Source: Streptomyces sp. DG1A-41 (GTDB lineage: Bacteria; Actinomycetota; Actinomycetes; Streptomycetales; Streptomycetaceae). From it: a stretch of DNA of 64,000 nucleotides. The notes beneath the pieces were generated by a model that saw nothing but the letters and a program-made list of their open reading frames with translations, searched no databases and was not told where the DNA came from. Position numbers and translations under genes: made by a program. The DNA lies in assembly GCF_037055355.1 (NCBI RefSeq), contig NZ_CP146350.1, positions 2,565,001 to 2,629,000 on the forward strand. The letters run 5' to 3'. How positions within the stretch are numbered: the stretch's first letter is position 1; every line of letters begins with the position of its first letter. This document shows, piece by piece, positions 49,288 through 60,156 of the stretch.

Positions 49288-52200
49288 TCACTCCAGGTCT
49301 CGTTCTGTCCGCTGCGGGGTGCCCTGGCGAACGTTCATGTCCGCCCCTAGCCGGGCGATGACGTTCGATTCGACATAGGGGTGTTGGCCTTGGTGGTAGT
49401 CGTCTCGTAGCTGCATTCGCTCGTACCAGTGCCACACAACCAGCTCAAGGTTGTGCTCCACCAGGAATTTCTGCAGGAAGGGCTTCCTCACCAAAAGCGC
49501 CCGACTCGCATCCCCAGGTTCCTCGTAGTAGGTGAACATGGGCGCGCCGGCAGTATCGAGCCAGCTCGGGCCTCGCATATCGAAAGTCAGTCCCGCGGCC
49601 TGCTGGATGAAGGTCGAGGGCAGGACGGCGGTTGCGGATTCGCCGATGGAGCAGTCAAGGATGCTGCCCTCCCAGGTGTACTGCTCGATGGTGGGTACGA
49701 CCTCCACGACTTTCCCGCCGATCGATACCGAGCGAAGGGCGTCGTGCCGGTGCGGGCAGCTCGGCCCCACCCGTCCTACTTCGCCTACATAGCAGCAGTC
49801 GGTGTGACCGTTGGAGTCGACGAGATCGCGGGGGTCGTGACGTGATTCATCTCGCAAGGCGTTCAAGAGGGTGCCGGCAGCATCCGCCTTGACGAGCAGC
49901 GTGTCAATGGCGCCCTTCTCCTGAAGGCCGCGCCAGCCCTTGTCGGCCAACGGATCGACCTTCTTCACGAAGCTTTCGAGTACCACCCAGTCATGGCCTT
50001 CTCGATCACGGACGAACAAGGAGCTGGCCATGGTCGGTTCGGAGGCGGAATCGGCCAGGAATCGTCTGATGTCTCCGCGGTATCGGCTGAAGTCGAGGCG
50101 GCCAGGTGGCCACTCTTCGAGGTTGATCAGCGACGAACTCCATGCCGTTACGCCATTGCCGCCGTCTTCTTCATTGAAGGCGTGGTAGTCGATCGGGGGC
50201 AGACTCGGGTCGATCTCTCGGTCGCCGATGATCTGATGCAATCCCTCATACGGTGCACTATCTCCGAAACGCCGCGAACTCTGGTAATTGTCTGCAACCC
50301 GGGCCAGTAGTTCGTGGTATGCCATCCACTGATACTTCTTGCCCCAGCGTTCGGCCTTGTGTCCTTCTCTGCCGCGCCCATGGCCGATGCGTCGGTCTTC
50401 ATCTCCGAAGAGCTTGGGTGTCCAGCCGAGACTGATTGTGCGGCGGAAGATCCAGCGGCAAGCAACGTCCGCCGGGTACTCGTCATCGACCGGCTTGGGA
50501 TACACAAACGCGGCGTCCCAGAGCTCTCTCTGCTCTTCGCTCAGCGGATCCTCTGCATGGTTCAGAAGGAACTCAAGCGGGCTCAAGGTTTGCTCTTCAG
50601 GGTTGCGCAGCTCGTCGGCCAGGGTCACCTTCTGTTCATCGCTTAGGGACGCGACGAACTTCTCCCAACGGCTCTTGATGAACCGCGGTTCCCGGGACCG
50701 TCGTTCGGGATAGGTCTGCCCGGTGCGGTAGCGCGAGAAGTGATGGACGCCAGGTTGGACGACGTAGCGGGCGAAGTCACCCATGCCCATCAATGAGAAG
50801 TCGATCGACGAATAGCTCTCGTCAGCCGGTTGCCCCTCGCGCCATCCGTACTTGGCCTTGAGCGTCGCCTCCGTCGGTGGCGGGCCAGGCACCGTCAGCC
50901 CGTACGGGCGCCGGGACGCGTCTAGCGCCGATGCGGGCAGCAGTTGCTGCGCTACGGCCCATCGGACGACACCGCGGGCGGCGTCGAGGAGTAGTTCATC
51001 CGGTCGCACGGGTGGGGTGAAGACGAGGTGGTGGACCAGATGGGCCAGGGATTTGGCCTGATCAGCCTGTTTCGGTGAGCTGCGCAGGAGTGCACCGTAG
51101 GCGATCGCGATCACACGTTGGACTACGTAGGGATCGTCGACCGCCCAGAAACGCTCGACGAGTGCGCGCATGACATCGAGGTGCCCACGTAGCAGTTGCA
51201 CCAGGGCTTTGGTAGTCCAGTCCCGCATAAATCGGTTCGGAGAAGCCAAGAGCCAGCACAATGGGATGCAGGCAAGCTCGACTACTTTGGCGTCGTAAGC
51301 GGGATAGGGTCCCCCAGCCGCCCAGCGGGCCAGTCGTGCTGCCGTGCCCGACGCGTCGAACAGCGCGTGATACATCGCGAACCCGAAATCGCTGTCGCGC
51401 TCTGGCATCTTCTGCTGAAGGAGATACCGGTGCAGTCCCTCGCCGTTGAGGCGGTTGTTGGGCTGTGGTGCGAGGGCGAACAGCACCCCAAAGAACTCCG
51501 AACGGCGCAGATAGGGCTGTGCCTCGTTCAACAGGTCGATCGTCCGCTGTGTGATTGCTTCCGAGGCACGGTACGGCAATGTCTCCACGAGTGACTCGTA
51601 GAGCCGGCGGGCGCGTTGATGCTGGTCCCAGGCTGCCCTGTCTTCGTGCCGGTCGGGCGGGTCCGTCATCCTGATGCTCAGCAGGTCCGGCAGCTCCACA
51701 CCGTAGACCTCCGGGAACAGGATGGTCGCGGCCTCGTTGATCCCCCAGCTGCTCTCCTCCGTCAGCCATTGTCTCACCGCTTCGTCGTTGAGCGGGTCGG
51801 CGGACAGTGCAAGCCGACGCCTCAAGAGCAGGAAGTCCGCGAAGGCTTGGAAGACAATGCGGATGCCTTCCCCGGTGTTTCCGTTCCCCAGGTAGAGACG
51901 CTCGCGTGTGAGTACTCCCTCTTCCTGCAGGAGGCCCAAGAGCCGGGCAGTGTCGATCCGGGGTTCTTCGAGCGACGACCTGACGGTCTGATGGGCGCTG
52001 GCAGCGCTCATGCTCTCGCGGCCGAGCCGGGACAACTCGTCGAGGAGCGCGTCGAGGGCGTGGCGGACGTGAGTCTGCGCTGCCTGCAGTTCGTAGCTTG
52101 ATGTTGCGTGGGGGCGGAGGCGGCGAGCGACCGTGCCGATCTTTGCGCTGAGGTAGCGCTCAAAGATGGCGATGCGGCCCTCGTGGCCGGTTGGGGCCGC

Positions 52201-53804
52201 GTGAGTGTCGGCCTCCGAGAGGCTTTCGCAGTACAGGCGGAGGAAGAGCGGCAGCGTGAATTCGGGTGTCAGGAGCGGGATTTTGGGAGCTTCGAGGCCG
52301 TAGTGGTCGAAGTAGCGCTGTGTCGCCTCGACTTCTCGCTCGGCGAATCCCGGGTGCGTGCGGTGGACGTAGTGTTTGTCCTCGGTGCCCTCCAGCACGA
52401 GATCACGGTAGGTGTCGCGGCAGGAGACGACGAGGGCGATGTGGGGATGTCGGGCGACGGCAGCCCGCAGCTTCGGAAGATGCGTTCGCCAGAAGTCGGC
52501 TGGTGTGGTCTCGTTGAGGGCATCGATGAAGATCACGAAGCGGCTACCGGCCGTTGCGGTTGCTTCGCCAGCAGCGTCCATGGCACTGAGCAGGACATCG
52601 CCGCCGACGGGCTCCAGACCGAGCTGATCAGCGATGCTCGCCCAGAGGTCGCCCCTGCCGAACTGTGCACCGGCTAGGAACACCGCGGGCCGATCGGCGA
52701 GCAGAGCGCGGTGGGTGGCATCAAGGAGCAGGTGTGTCTTGCCCGACCCGGCTTGTTCCGTAAGAAAGTAGGCGCGCCGCCGGAAGGCTCGGCCGATCGA
52801 AGACTCAAGCCATGCGTGCAGTTCGTTGATCGCTGTGCGCAGGACACCGACGCCGTATCCCTCGGCCGTTCCGGGGGGTTCTGGTTCCGCTTGGGGTCGT
52901 CGCTCGGCAGCTCTCGCCACTCGGCCTTCGCCCGTCGCTCATAGTCCCTGGCAGCTTCAATGGCTTCGGCAGTAGCCGATAGCTGATCGGTGAGGTGCAC
53001 TAGGGGAGTTGGGGGGTCCCCTGCTTGTACTGCAAGGGCACTCGCGGTTGCCTTCAAGACAGCTGCCGTGTCATGGATGGCCTGGTACGTGGCAGCGTCA
53101 GGATCATCCTCGTCTTTGACCAGGACGTGTAGATCGTTTACGGCGGTGATGACGTCGCGGCGCAGTCGATTGAAATGTGTGAGGACCGACTGGTCGAAGC
53201 CGAGCGCGACCAGGTCTTCCTGGATGGGAAGGTCGACCTGCAGGTCGGGCCGGTACTTCTCGCCGGCAGCGTCGGCCTGCTCCTTGTAGCGCTGCTCCAG
53301 CCAGTCGCGGCCGAGAACCACGTGATGCCACCAGAACCAGCGCCGGCCACGGTGCTCCGGCTTGGCCAGTTCGTCGAGCAGGTCGCTCTCCTGCACCAGC
53401 TCGAACTGAATCCCGTCGGCGCCGGAGATCGTTTTCTTCCAGGTTGCGACCTTTGCCTCGTACTTCTGTCGCTGAGACTTGCGCTCCCCGCCGCGCGTTC
53501 CGGTGGCAAGGTTCCAGGAGATCGCGAACGTCAGCTTGCGGAGTTCTGGTCGCTCCTTGGCTACGCGCTTCACCGAATCCGTCATGGCGGTCAGCAGCGG
53601 ATCGATGCCCTCCACGTGCTTGGCCTGCCAGCCCCACTCCGTGCCGTCCTGAAGCGTGGCGTACCACTCCACGCCGCCGTCAGGGTTGCCGGTTCGGATG
53701 GCCTGAGTACCTGTTGGCACGCGGTTCTTGAGCAGTTGATACGACAGCTCTTCGAATGCCCGACTCTGCTCGCCGTTCCAGGCACGTAGCGTCCTGAAGC
53801 TCAA
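49288..53804 (-). CDS. Mrr-like nuclease fused to STAND/NACHT-type NTPase, Avs-like defence protein (frameshifted)
   Basis: Adding one base at the six-base run 52873-52878 joins two frames into one protein of about 1,505 residues. The N-terminus is a PD-(D/E)XK nuclease of the Mrr type: FEELSYQLL, then NPDGGVEWYA (Asp42) and WGWQAKHV (the QxK lysine at 62). The centre is a STAND NTPase with Walker A EQAGSGKTHLL (about 355) and Walker B FVIFIDALNE (about 425). The long C-terminal part is helical and probably senses a trigger. Nuclease, STAND ATPase and sensor is the plan of Avs (AVAST) antiphage proteins, so DNA cleavage on phage recognition is inferred. The TTG start has GGTGGAG five bases upstream. 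If the shift is real, the two halves would be separate proteins. Confidence 0.75.
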
Positions 53805-54007
53805 TCCGTCTCCACCCCTCGTGTTTCCTTCCGGCTTGTAGACCCAGATGCGATCGCCCTTACGCCCGTCGGGGCCGATGCCAAGTTGAGGCCAGACATG
53901 TGGTCATGGCTCAGTGGCGAAGCCGAGGGGCTGCACCCAGCGCCGGGCCTACCATGGCTCCTCACCTGCTCTGCCAGTCCCGTGCGCGCCACCGGCATCC
54001 TGGGCGG

Positions 54008-54934
54008 CTTCGCGTTCCGGACCGGGCTGCACTCGCCGGCATCCTGTTCGTGTTGCGGACCGGTGTCGCGTGGCGTGCGTCGCAGGGGTATGTCAGCCGA
54101 GCCGAAGCCGGTCGCCTGGCAGTGAGGGGCGAGCGTCTCGCCCTTTTCGCCGCAGCTCTCAGGTACACGCCGGAGATGCTATGCCGCGCCACTGACAACG
54201 GCGGGGTTGGCGTCGGGCTCGTTCACCACCGTAAGCGCGCCTCCATGGGCGCGCTGGCGCTGCGACGCGTTCACGCGACTCTGGCAGTTACACGCCTCCA
54301 GGTGGAAGCCCTGACGGCGGCGAGCCGCGACGACGAAAAGAACGCGACTCACGGGCCAGCGTCAACATGGAGGGCTGCGCCACCAAGTCGACGATGTGCC
54401 ACGCGGCCCGTCATCTCCCGTGCCAGGTCGGCCTGTGTCCAACCTTGGAGATCGCGGACCACGAGCAGAGCGCCAGCGGCTTCGAGCACATCTACCACAT
54501 TGGAGACAGGGCCATGCGGGAGCCGAACATACCTCAAAATATTCCATGCATGATGCGCATCCCTGCTTCCGGTGCCAAGATCGCCTGGCGATCGGGCTCG
54601 GCCCCTGTCGCGGTCGACGACTTTGATACGCCGGCTGATGCCGCAGAGTCGCTGCGGTTGGAGTGGGGGCCTGTATGCGGACCGGGGCTACGACTTCGAC
54701 AAGTACCGTCGCCTGCTGTGGAAGCGCGGCATCAAGCCGCTGATCGCCCGGCGCGGCGTCATCCACGGTTCCGGACTGGGCAAGGTGCGCTGGGTGGTCG
54801 AGCGCACCTTCGCCTGGCTGCACCAGTTCAAACGGCTCCGCACCCGCTACGAGCGACGCGCCGATCTCCATCAGGGTCTGCTCGAACTGGCCTGCAGCCT
54901 CATATGCCTGCGCCGCCTACGGACCTCATCCTGA
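54008..54934 (+). pseudogene. Broken IS5-family transposase
   Basis: A 5' piece (LRVPDRAALAGILFVLRTGV, 54008-54080) and a 3' piece (GGLYADRGYDFDKYRRLLWK, then VRWVVERTFAWLHQFKRL, ending 54934) belong to the same IS5-type DDE transposase. The E-type motif region RWVVERTF is present. About 570 bases of unrelated sequence separate the pieces, so the copy is dead. No clear terminal repeats were seen. Confidence 0.75.
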
Positions 54935-55110
54935 GACGATCAGTTACGCCCCGTAGAGCGCCAGCCGAGGGTGAGCCGGCCCAAGTAGATGGACCGCGCG
55001 GCCCCGAGCACCGTCGGGCCGCCCCGCTCGACCTGCCCGCCTGGTGCCACATGGCCGGCCACCACTACCTCGGTCGCGGTGTCCGACCTAGACCGGTTTG
55101 TGCGCGGAGA

Positions 55111-55794
55111 TCAGCCCAGGGCGAGCCAGTGGATGCCGAGCCGTTCGACCTGTGCGGCCTCCGCCTCGGTCAGCGACTCCCGGCCGGTGGCCTTGCGCAG
55201 GAAGCGGGAACGGCTCCACTCCAGCTTGTCGGCCGCCGGGGCGTGCTCCGCGCCCAGGAGCAGCTCTGCCACGGCGTCACCGGCCGCCGGGGTGAGCCAG
55301 GCTTCGCGTCCGAGTGCGTCGGCCAGGTCGAGGCCGTGGACGGCGACTTCCACGACGCGGGTGAGGACGAATTCCGACAGGAGCATGGCGTCGCCATGCC
55401 GTGTCCGCACGGTCCGACCGCCGGGTTGGTCCTGGCAGAGCCGGTCGACCCGCCGCCACGTCGCGGCGAAGTCCTCGGCGAAGGCGGCGCCGTCGGCCGG
55501 CCTCGCCGCACGGTCCTGGGCCAGGGCGGTCCGCTTGGCGTTGGTCTGGGGTGAGAAGCGGTCGTCCGGGCGGTAGTACTCCACCGCGGAGATCTCCGCC
55601 TCGCCGGGTTCCGGCGCGTCCAGCATGGCCGGAAGCCAGTCGATCACCACGCATACGTGCCCGAGTAGGTCGCGTACGGTCCAGGGAGTGCAGCGTGTCG
55701 GGAGGTTCCACTCGGCCTCGGACAGTCCGGCCACGGCGTCGCCGAGGGCTGCGCATTCCAGCTGAAACGCTTCGAGAACCTGGTCGTGACCCAC
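55111..55794 (-). CDS. MDMPI/DinB-family protein
   Basis: A 227-residue maleylpyruvate-isomerase-like (mycothiol-dependent) protein. It has LPTRCTPWTVRDLLGHVCVV near the N-terminus and LTRVVEVAVHGLDLADALGR in the second half, with the spaced metal-ligand histidines. It is the same family as the protein at 3397 but not a close copy. Substrate unknown; such proteins often serve in thiol-dependent detoxification. It is divergent from the gene at 55991, with 196 bases between. Confidence 0.8.
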   Translation of the reverse strand: MGHDQVLEAFQLECAALGDAVAGLSEAEWNLPTRCTPWTVRDLLGHVCVVIDWLPAMLDAPEPGEAEISAVEYYRPDDRFSPQTNAKRTALAQDRAARPADGAAFAEDFAATWRRVDRLCQDQPGGRTVRTRHGDAMLLSEFVLTRVVEVAVHGLDLADALGREAWLTPAAGDAVAELLLGAEHAPAADKLEWSRSRFLRKATGRESLTEAEAAQVERLGIHWLALG

Positions 55795-55990
55795 GCCGTG
55801 TCGCCTTCCGTCCGTTCGCTGTCCCGCGCTCGCTTCACGGTCCCGCCGGTTCCGCTTCGAGCGCGCTTCTCAGATCATCGACACGCGTACCGAAGCGGTC
55901 CCGGTTGCAGACCGCAGGAGAAAGATCGCCGGGCAGCCGCCGGGCTTCTTCGTCGCTCGCTCTCACAGGGCGTGCGGTAGGTTCCCCGCC

Positions 55991-57208
55991 ATGATCGAAC
56001 CTGGAACCTGGCCGACGGCCCCGATACCGACCGACCGGCTCGTGCTCCGCACGTCTGAGGCCCGGGACCGTGCGGCCTTCGTCAAGCTGTTCGCCTCGCC
56101 CGAGGTGGGCACCTACATCGGCGGCGCCCGGCCGCGCGACGAACTCGAGCGCGGGATGCCCGAAGTGCCCGGCCGACGCCCCGGCTGTTTCGTGGTCGAA
56201 CTCGACGGAACGATGATCGGCATGATCACGCTCGATCCCCGCGGTGCCGAGCGCCGGGGACACGTCCGCCCCGAGGGCGGAGAGACCGAACTCGGTTACC
56301 TGTTCCTGCCCAAGGCATGGGGACACGGGTACGCCTTCGAGGCGTGCGCGGCGGTACTCGACTGGTTCACTGGCGCGCGGCCCGGCGAACCCGTGGTGCT
56401 CTCCACCCAGAGCGCCAACGACCGGGCGATGCGCCTCGCGGCGAGACTGGGCTTCGCCGAGGTCGAGCGGTTCGAGGAGTACGGCGCCGAGCAGTGGTTC
56501 GGCGTGCGTCCCCCGGCCGCACCGGCCGGACGTGGGACGGCAGCCGTGAACGAGATCGTGCTGATGTCGGATCCGAGGGTCGCCGCCGTGCCTGTGATCG
56601 AGTCCGGCGAACGCCTCGTGGGCGTCCGCCCCGGCGGCCGATTGCTCGTCGACACCCGCAAGCAGGACCCGGCGGACGCCTTCGCCCACCTGCGGGAAGG
56701 CGTTCTGGAACGGCTGCTCACGGCTCAGACGATGCTGCCGGCGGGCATCCGGCTGCTGTTCGTCGAGGGCTACCGGCCCCCCTCGCTCCAGCGGGAGTAC
56801 TTCGAGGAGTACGCCGACCGGCTGCGCGCCGCCAACCCCGGCTGGTCCTCCGAGGAGATCCACTCGGCGGCGAGCAGGTACGTGTCACCCCCCGACATCG
56901 CGCCGCACAGCGCGGGCGCGGCCGTTGATCTCACCCTCGCCGACGCCGACGGACACGAGCTGGACCTGGGCACGCGCATGAACGCGGACCCGGAGGAGAG
57001 CGCCGGCGCCTGCTACACCCACGCCCCGAACATCAGCGAGGAGGCCCGCGCCAACCGGAAGCTGCTGGGCACCGTGCTCACGGCCGCGGGGCTGGTGAAC
57101 TACCCCACGGAATGGTGGCACTGGTCCTTCGGGGACCGCTACTGGGCCTTGCTCACGGGAAAGCCCGCGGCCCTCTACGGCCCCAGAGAACTCGGCTCGC
57201 CCAGCTGA
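55991..57208 (+). CDS. GNAT acetyltransferase fused to VanX-type D,D-dipeptidase
   Basis: A 405-residue open frame with two enzymes. Residues 1-175 are a RimJ/GNAT N-acetyltransferase (TDRLVLRTSEARDRAAFVKL, LGYLFLPKAWGHGYAFEA, NDRAMRLAARLGF). Residues 190-405 are an M15D metallopeptidase like VanX/DdpX, with PHSAGAAVDL (zinc His and Asp) and EWWHW (catalytic Glu and third ligand). The peptidase would cleave D-Ala-D-Ala or similar dipeptides. A GTG at about 56546 could start a separate peptidase. A two-gene arrangement with a GTGA overlap would arise if the frame changed at the five-C run near 56510, so the fusion needs care. Possible roles are cell-wall recycling or glycopeptide response. Confidence 0.75.
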   Translation: MIEPGTWPTAPIPTDRLVLRTSEARDRAAFVKLFASPEVGTYIGGARPRDELERGMPEVPGRRPGCFVVELDGTMIGMITLDPRGAERRGHVRPEGGETELGYLFLPKAWGHGYAFEACAAVLDWFTGARPGEPVVLSTQSANDRAMRLAARLGFAEVERFEEYGAEQWFGVRPPAAPAGRGTAAVNEIVLMSDPRVAAVPVIESGERLVGVRPGGRLLVDTRKQDPADAFAHLREGVLERLLTAQTMLPAGIRLLFVEGYRPPSLQREYFEEYADRLRAANPGWSSEEIHSAASRYVSPPDIAPHSAGAAVDLTLADADGHELDLGTRMNADPEESAGACYTHAPNISEEARANRKLLGTVLTAAGLVNYPTEWWHWSFGDRYWALLTGKPAALYGPRELGSPS

Positions 57209-57334
57209 CCGACCAGACTCCTGTTCCGGCCCGGGCAGCGCACGGATGGCGAGCCGCCCGCTCTGGTCCGGCAAGAGGAATTGTCAGACGTGTGGATGAG
57301 GAGTGGTTGCCTGCCGGCCGGCGAAGGGACTTGA

Positions 57335-57353
57335 GTCTCCTGTAGGGGGAGAC
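57335..57353. promoter_or_regulatory. MerR-type operator GTCTCC-n7-GGAGAC
   Basis: A perfect 6-base inverted repeat centred 24 bases upstream of the MerR gene, in the position where MerR proteins bind between -35 and -10. TTGAGT just left could be the -35. Autoregulation is inferred. Confidence 0.7.
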
Positions 57354-57367
57354 ACGAAGGTGGGGAC

Positions 57368-58306
57368 ATGAACGGCGACACGCTCTACTCGATCGGCGAA
57401 CTCGCTCGACGGACCGGTCTCACGGTCAAGACCATTCGGTTCTACTCCGATCGCGGAATCGTGGCGCCGACCGACCGCAGCCCGGCCGGCTACCGCCTCT
57501 ACAGCATCGACGCCGTCGCACGCCTGGACCTCGTGCGGACCCTGCGCGAGCTGGGACTGGACCTTCCCACGATCCGCAAGGTCGTGGACCGCGAGCTCTC
57601 GCTTCCCGAGGTCGCCGCAGCGCACGCCGAAGCACTGGCAGTGCAGATCCGCGTCCTGCGCCTGCGGCGCGCGGTGCTGACGGCGGTGGCCGAGCGCGCG
57701 TCCACACCTGAGGAGACGGAACTCATGCACCGGCTGGCCCAGCTTTCCGAGGACGAACGCAGACGTCTGATCGGCGATTTCCTCGACGCCGTCTTCGGCG
57801 GTCTTGACGCCGCCCCCGCCTTTGCGGGGGTCATGCGCTCGATGACCCCCGAGTTGCCCCGCAACCCGAAGACAGAGCAGGTCCAGGCGTGGGTGGAGCT
57901 GGCCGAGATGTCCCTGGACCCGGGTTTCCGCGCCGTCGTGCGGCGGATGGCCGAGGACCAGGCGGCCGAGCAGACCCGAAGCGGGGTGACGGTCCCGCGC
58001 CGCGACATCGCCGCAGCCGTCCGTGACCAGGCCGGACCGGCCCTGGCCGCAGGCATCGACCCGGCCTCGCCCCAGGCTGATCCGATCGTCGCGGCCTTCA
58101 CTGCGTTCTACGCACACCTCCTCGGCCGCCCCGACGACGTCGCGCTTCGCCGCCGGCTGACGACTCGGCTGGAGAGCGTGAACGATCCGCGCCGGGAGCG
58201 GTACCTCCAGCTGCTCGCAGTGGTCAACAGCTGGCCGGCCCCGGAGAGCCTGGCTCCGGTGCTCGACTGGTCCGTCCAGGCTCTGCGCGCCCGGACACAG
58301 CAATGA
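57368..58306 (+). CDS. MerR-family transcriptional regulator
   Basis: A 312-residue regulator. The N-terminal winged helix is typical (YSIGELARRTGLTVKTIRFY, then SPAGYRLYSIDAVARLDLVR), followed by a helical dimer region. The long C-terminal part (about 200 residues) is a ligand-binding-like helical domain with no recognised drug pocket, longer than metal-sensing MerR proteins. The next gene starts inside its stop (ATGA at 58303) but has no clear RBS there. Autoregulation through the upstream palindrome is likely. Confidence 0.87.
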   Translation: MNGDTLYSIGELARRTGLTVKTIRFYSDRGIVAPTDRSPAGYRLYSIDAVARLDLVRTLRELGLDLPTIRKVVDRELSLPEVAAAHAEALAVQIRVLRLRRAVLTAVAERASTPEETELMHRLAQLSEDERRRLIGDFLDAVFGGLDAAPAFAGVMRSMTPELPRNPKTEQVQAWVELAEMSLDPGFRAVVRRMAEDQAAEQTRSGVTVPRRDIAAAVRDQAGPALAAGIDPASPQADPIVAAFTAFYAHLLGRPDDVALRRRLTTRLESVNDPRRERYLQLLAVVNSWPAPESLAPVLDWSVQALRARTQQ

Positions 58307-58380
58307 CGGGGTGGTCACAAGGCGGCATGGGACGGACGCGGCCCGCGTCGGGTAAGAACACCGCCGCATATGATCAGCTG

Positions 58381-58977
58381 ATGAGTGCCCCAGTCGTACT
58401 TCAGGTCGCCGCGTCGCCGGTCTCTCCCGCACTCGTTCTTCGCCCCTGGTGCATGGAGCACGTCGCCGCATTGGTCGAGGTGAGCCGGGATCCGGTACTG
58501 CGCCGCTGGGCGAGCTTTGTCATGGACAACGATGCCGACGGGACACGCTGGGTGCAGGCCCAGCAGCAGGGCTGGGCAGCAGGGGACCGGTTCGGCTTCG
58601 CCGTCCTTGAGGCACAACCCGGTTCAGTTCGCGACCAGTTGGTGGGCAACGTGGTCCTCAAGGAAGTCGCCTCCGGTAAACCGGCGGCCGAAGTGGGCTA
58701 CTGGACCGCGGCGCACGCACGCGGGCGGGGAGTGGCCTCCCGCGCTCTGGAGGCACTCACCAACTGGGCCTTCGACACCTTCGAAGCCGACGGGCTGGAG
58801 CGTCTCAAACTCCTGCACCAGGTGGACAACCTGGCATCGTGCCGGGTTGCACAGAAGAGCCGCTACGACTTCGACACCCTCCTGCCCGCGGCACCGCCCT
58901 CCTTCCCCCGCGATGGCCACCTGCACATACGGGCATGCGAGCGCCTGAGATCCTCCCGGCTTCTGCGGACCGGCTGA
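58381..58977 (+). CDS. GNAT N-acetyltransferase
   Basis: A protein of about 198 residues of the RimJ/RimL type, with ALVLRPWCMEHVAALVEVSR at the start and the acetyl-CoA segment VGYWTAAHARGRGVASRALEA, then KLLHQVDNLASCRVAQKSRY. ATG 58381 is preferred over the overlapping ATG 58303 because the family N-terminus begins there. Substrate unknown; ribosomal protein or small-molecule amine acetylation are options. Confidence 0.83.
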   Translation: MSAPVVLQVAASPVSPALVLRPWCMEHVAALVEVSRDPVLRRWASFVMDNDADGTRWVQAQQQGWAAGDRFGFAVLEAQPGSVRDQLVGNVVLKEVASGKPAAEVGYWTAAHARGRGVASRALEALTNWAFDTFEADGLERLKLLHQVDNLASCRVAQKSRYDFDTLLPAAPPSFPRDGHLHIRACERLRSSRLLRTG

Positions 58978-59061
58978 TGCTGCTCACGCCGAGACGGGTG
59001 CCGGGCGTTCGACGGGGTGGCCGCGTTCGAGTGACTCCTTCCATTCTGAAACGAGCAGTTA

Positions 59062-60156
59062 AAGAGCGTTTTGTCCCGAACAGGTTGTTTCGTGGTGCTT
59101 TAGAGGGCGCATTGGTCTGAGATTGCTGAGGCGGAAGTAACTGATGAGGGCGGCGTGACAGCTGGCATCGTGCGTCGGCCCGTTTCGGCCGGTTCGCTTC
59201 TGTCTGATCCCAAGGCGCCCCCGGTTGACGCCGTTTGCGCCCTGGGGACGCGTCGTGCCCGACGGTACTACCGAAACATGACGCGACACCGCCCGTATCC
59301 CAGCGACTTGTCCGATGCGCGCTGGGAACTGATCGGGCCCACCCTCACCACCTGGCGGTCCGAACGCAGGGGCAGGGGCCTGGACATCGGCCGACCGCCC
59401 GAGCACGACCTGCGCCGCATCATGGACGCCATCCTCTACGTCGACCGCACCGGGATCCCCTGGCGCTATCTGCCCCACGACTTCGCTCCGTGGGAGACGG
59501 TGTACGGGTACTTCGCCGCCTGGCAGAAGGAGGGCATCTTCGACCAGCTCAACGGCCTGCTGCGTCGCCTGGTGCGCGAGGCCGAAGGCCGGGATGCCGA
59601 GCCGAGCGCCTGCGTGCTGGACGCCCAGAGCGTCAAGACCTCCGCCAACGTGCCCGCGGCCGGCCAAGGCATCGACGCGGGCAAGAAAATCGCAGGCCGT
59701 AAGCGCCATATCGGCGTCGACACCCTCGGACTGCTACTGGCCGTATGGGTGACCGCGGCAAGCGTCTCCGACAACGCCGGCGGCATCCAGGTGCTCTCCC
59801 AGGTTTCCGCCGCAACCCCTCGAGTGACCAAGGCGTGGGCCGACACCGGCTATCGAACGAAAGCCATCGACCACGGCGCCCGCCTCACAATCGACGTCGA
59901 AGTCGTCCAACGCGATCCCGGCGTCAAAGGGTTCAAGGTGATCCCCCGACGTTGGGTGGTCGAGCGGACCTTCGGCTGGCTGATGCACCACCGCCGCCTC
60001 GCACGCGACTACGAGGCCCACCCACATCGCTCCGAAGCCATGATTCACGTCGCGATGATCGACCTCATAAGTCGACGACTCACCCGCGAATCCACCCCGA
60101 ACTGGCGCGACACCTGAACTTGGAACCAAACAACTGCGCCGGGACAAAACGCTCTT
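59062..60156 (+). mobile_element. IS5-family insertion sequence, intact ends
   Basis: The 1,095-bp element has perfect 17-bp terminal inverted repeats (AAGAGCGTTTTGTCCCG at 59062 and its complement ending at 60156). A 3-bp TTA target duplication lies at 59059-59061 and 60157-60159. Inner parts of the ends are also partly matched (CAGTTGTTT-like). It holds one transposase gene. Clean ends and duplication indicate a recent, probably still competent insertion. Confidence 0.93.
59278..60117 (+). CDS. IS5-family DDE transposase
   Basis: A 279-residue transposase. The N-terminal part has YPSDLSDARWELIGPTL and AILYVDRTGIPWRYLPHDF. DDE motifs are seen at CVLDAQSVKTSANV (first Asp), WADTGYRTKAID (second Asp) and PRRWVVERTFGWLMHHRRL (Glu). 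ATG 59278 follows the usual IS5 spacing from the left end; a longer reading from 59155 adds an unrelated 41-residue leader. It is intact, unlike the related fragment at 54008. Confidence 0.92.
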   Translation: MTRHRPYPSDLSDARWELIGPTLTTWRSERRGRGLDIGRPPEHDLRRIMDAILYVDRTGIPWRYLPHDFAPWETVYGYFAAWQKEGIFDQLNGLLRRLVREAEGRDAEPSACVLDAQSVKTSANVPAAGQGIDAGKKIAGRKRHIGVDTLGLLLAVWVTAASVSDNAGGIQVLSQVSAATPRVTKAWADTGYRTKAIDHGARLTIDVEVVQRDPGVKGFKVIPRRWVVERTFGWLMHHRRLARDYEAHPHRSEAMIHVAMIDLISRRLTRESTPNWRDT

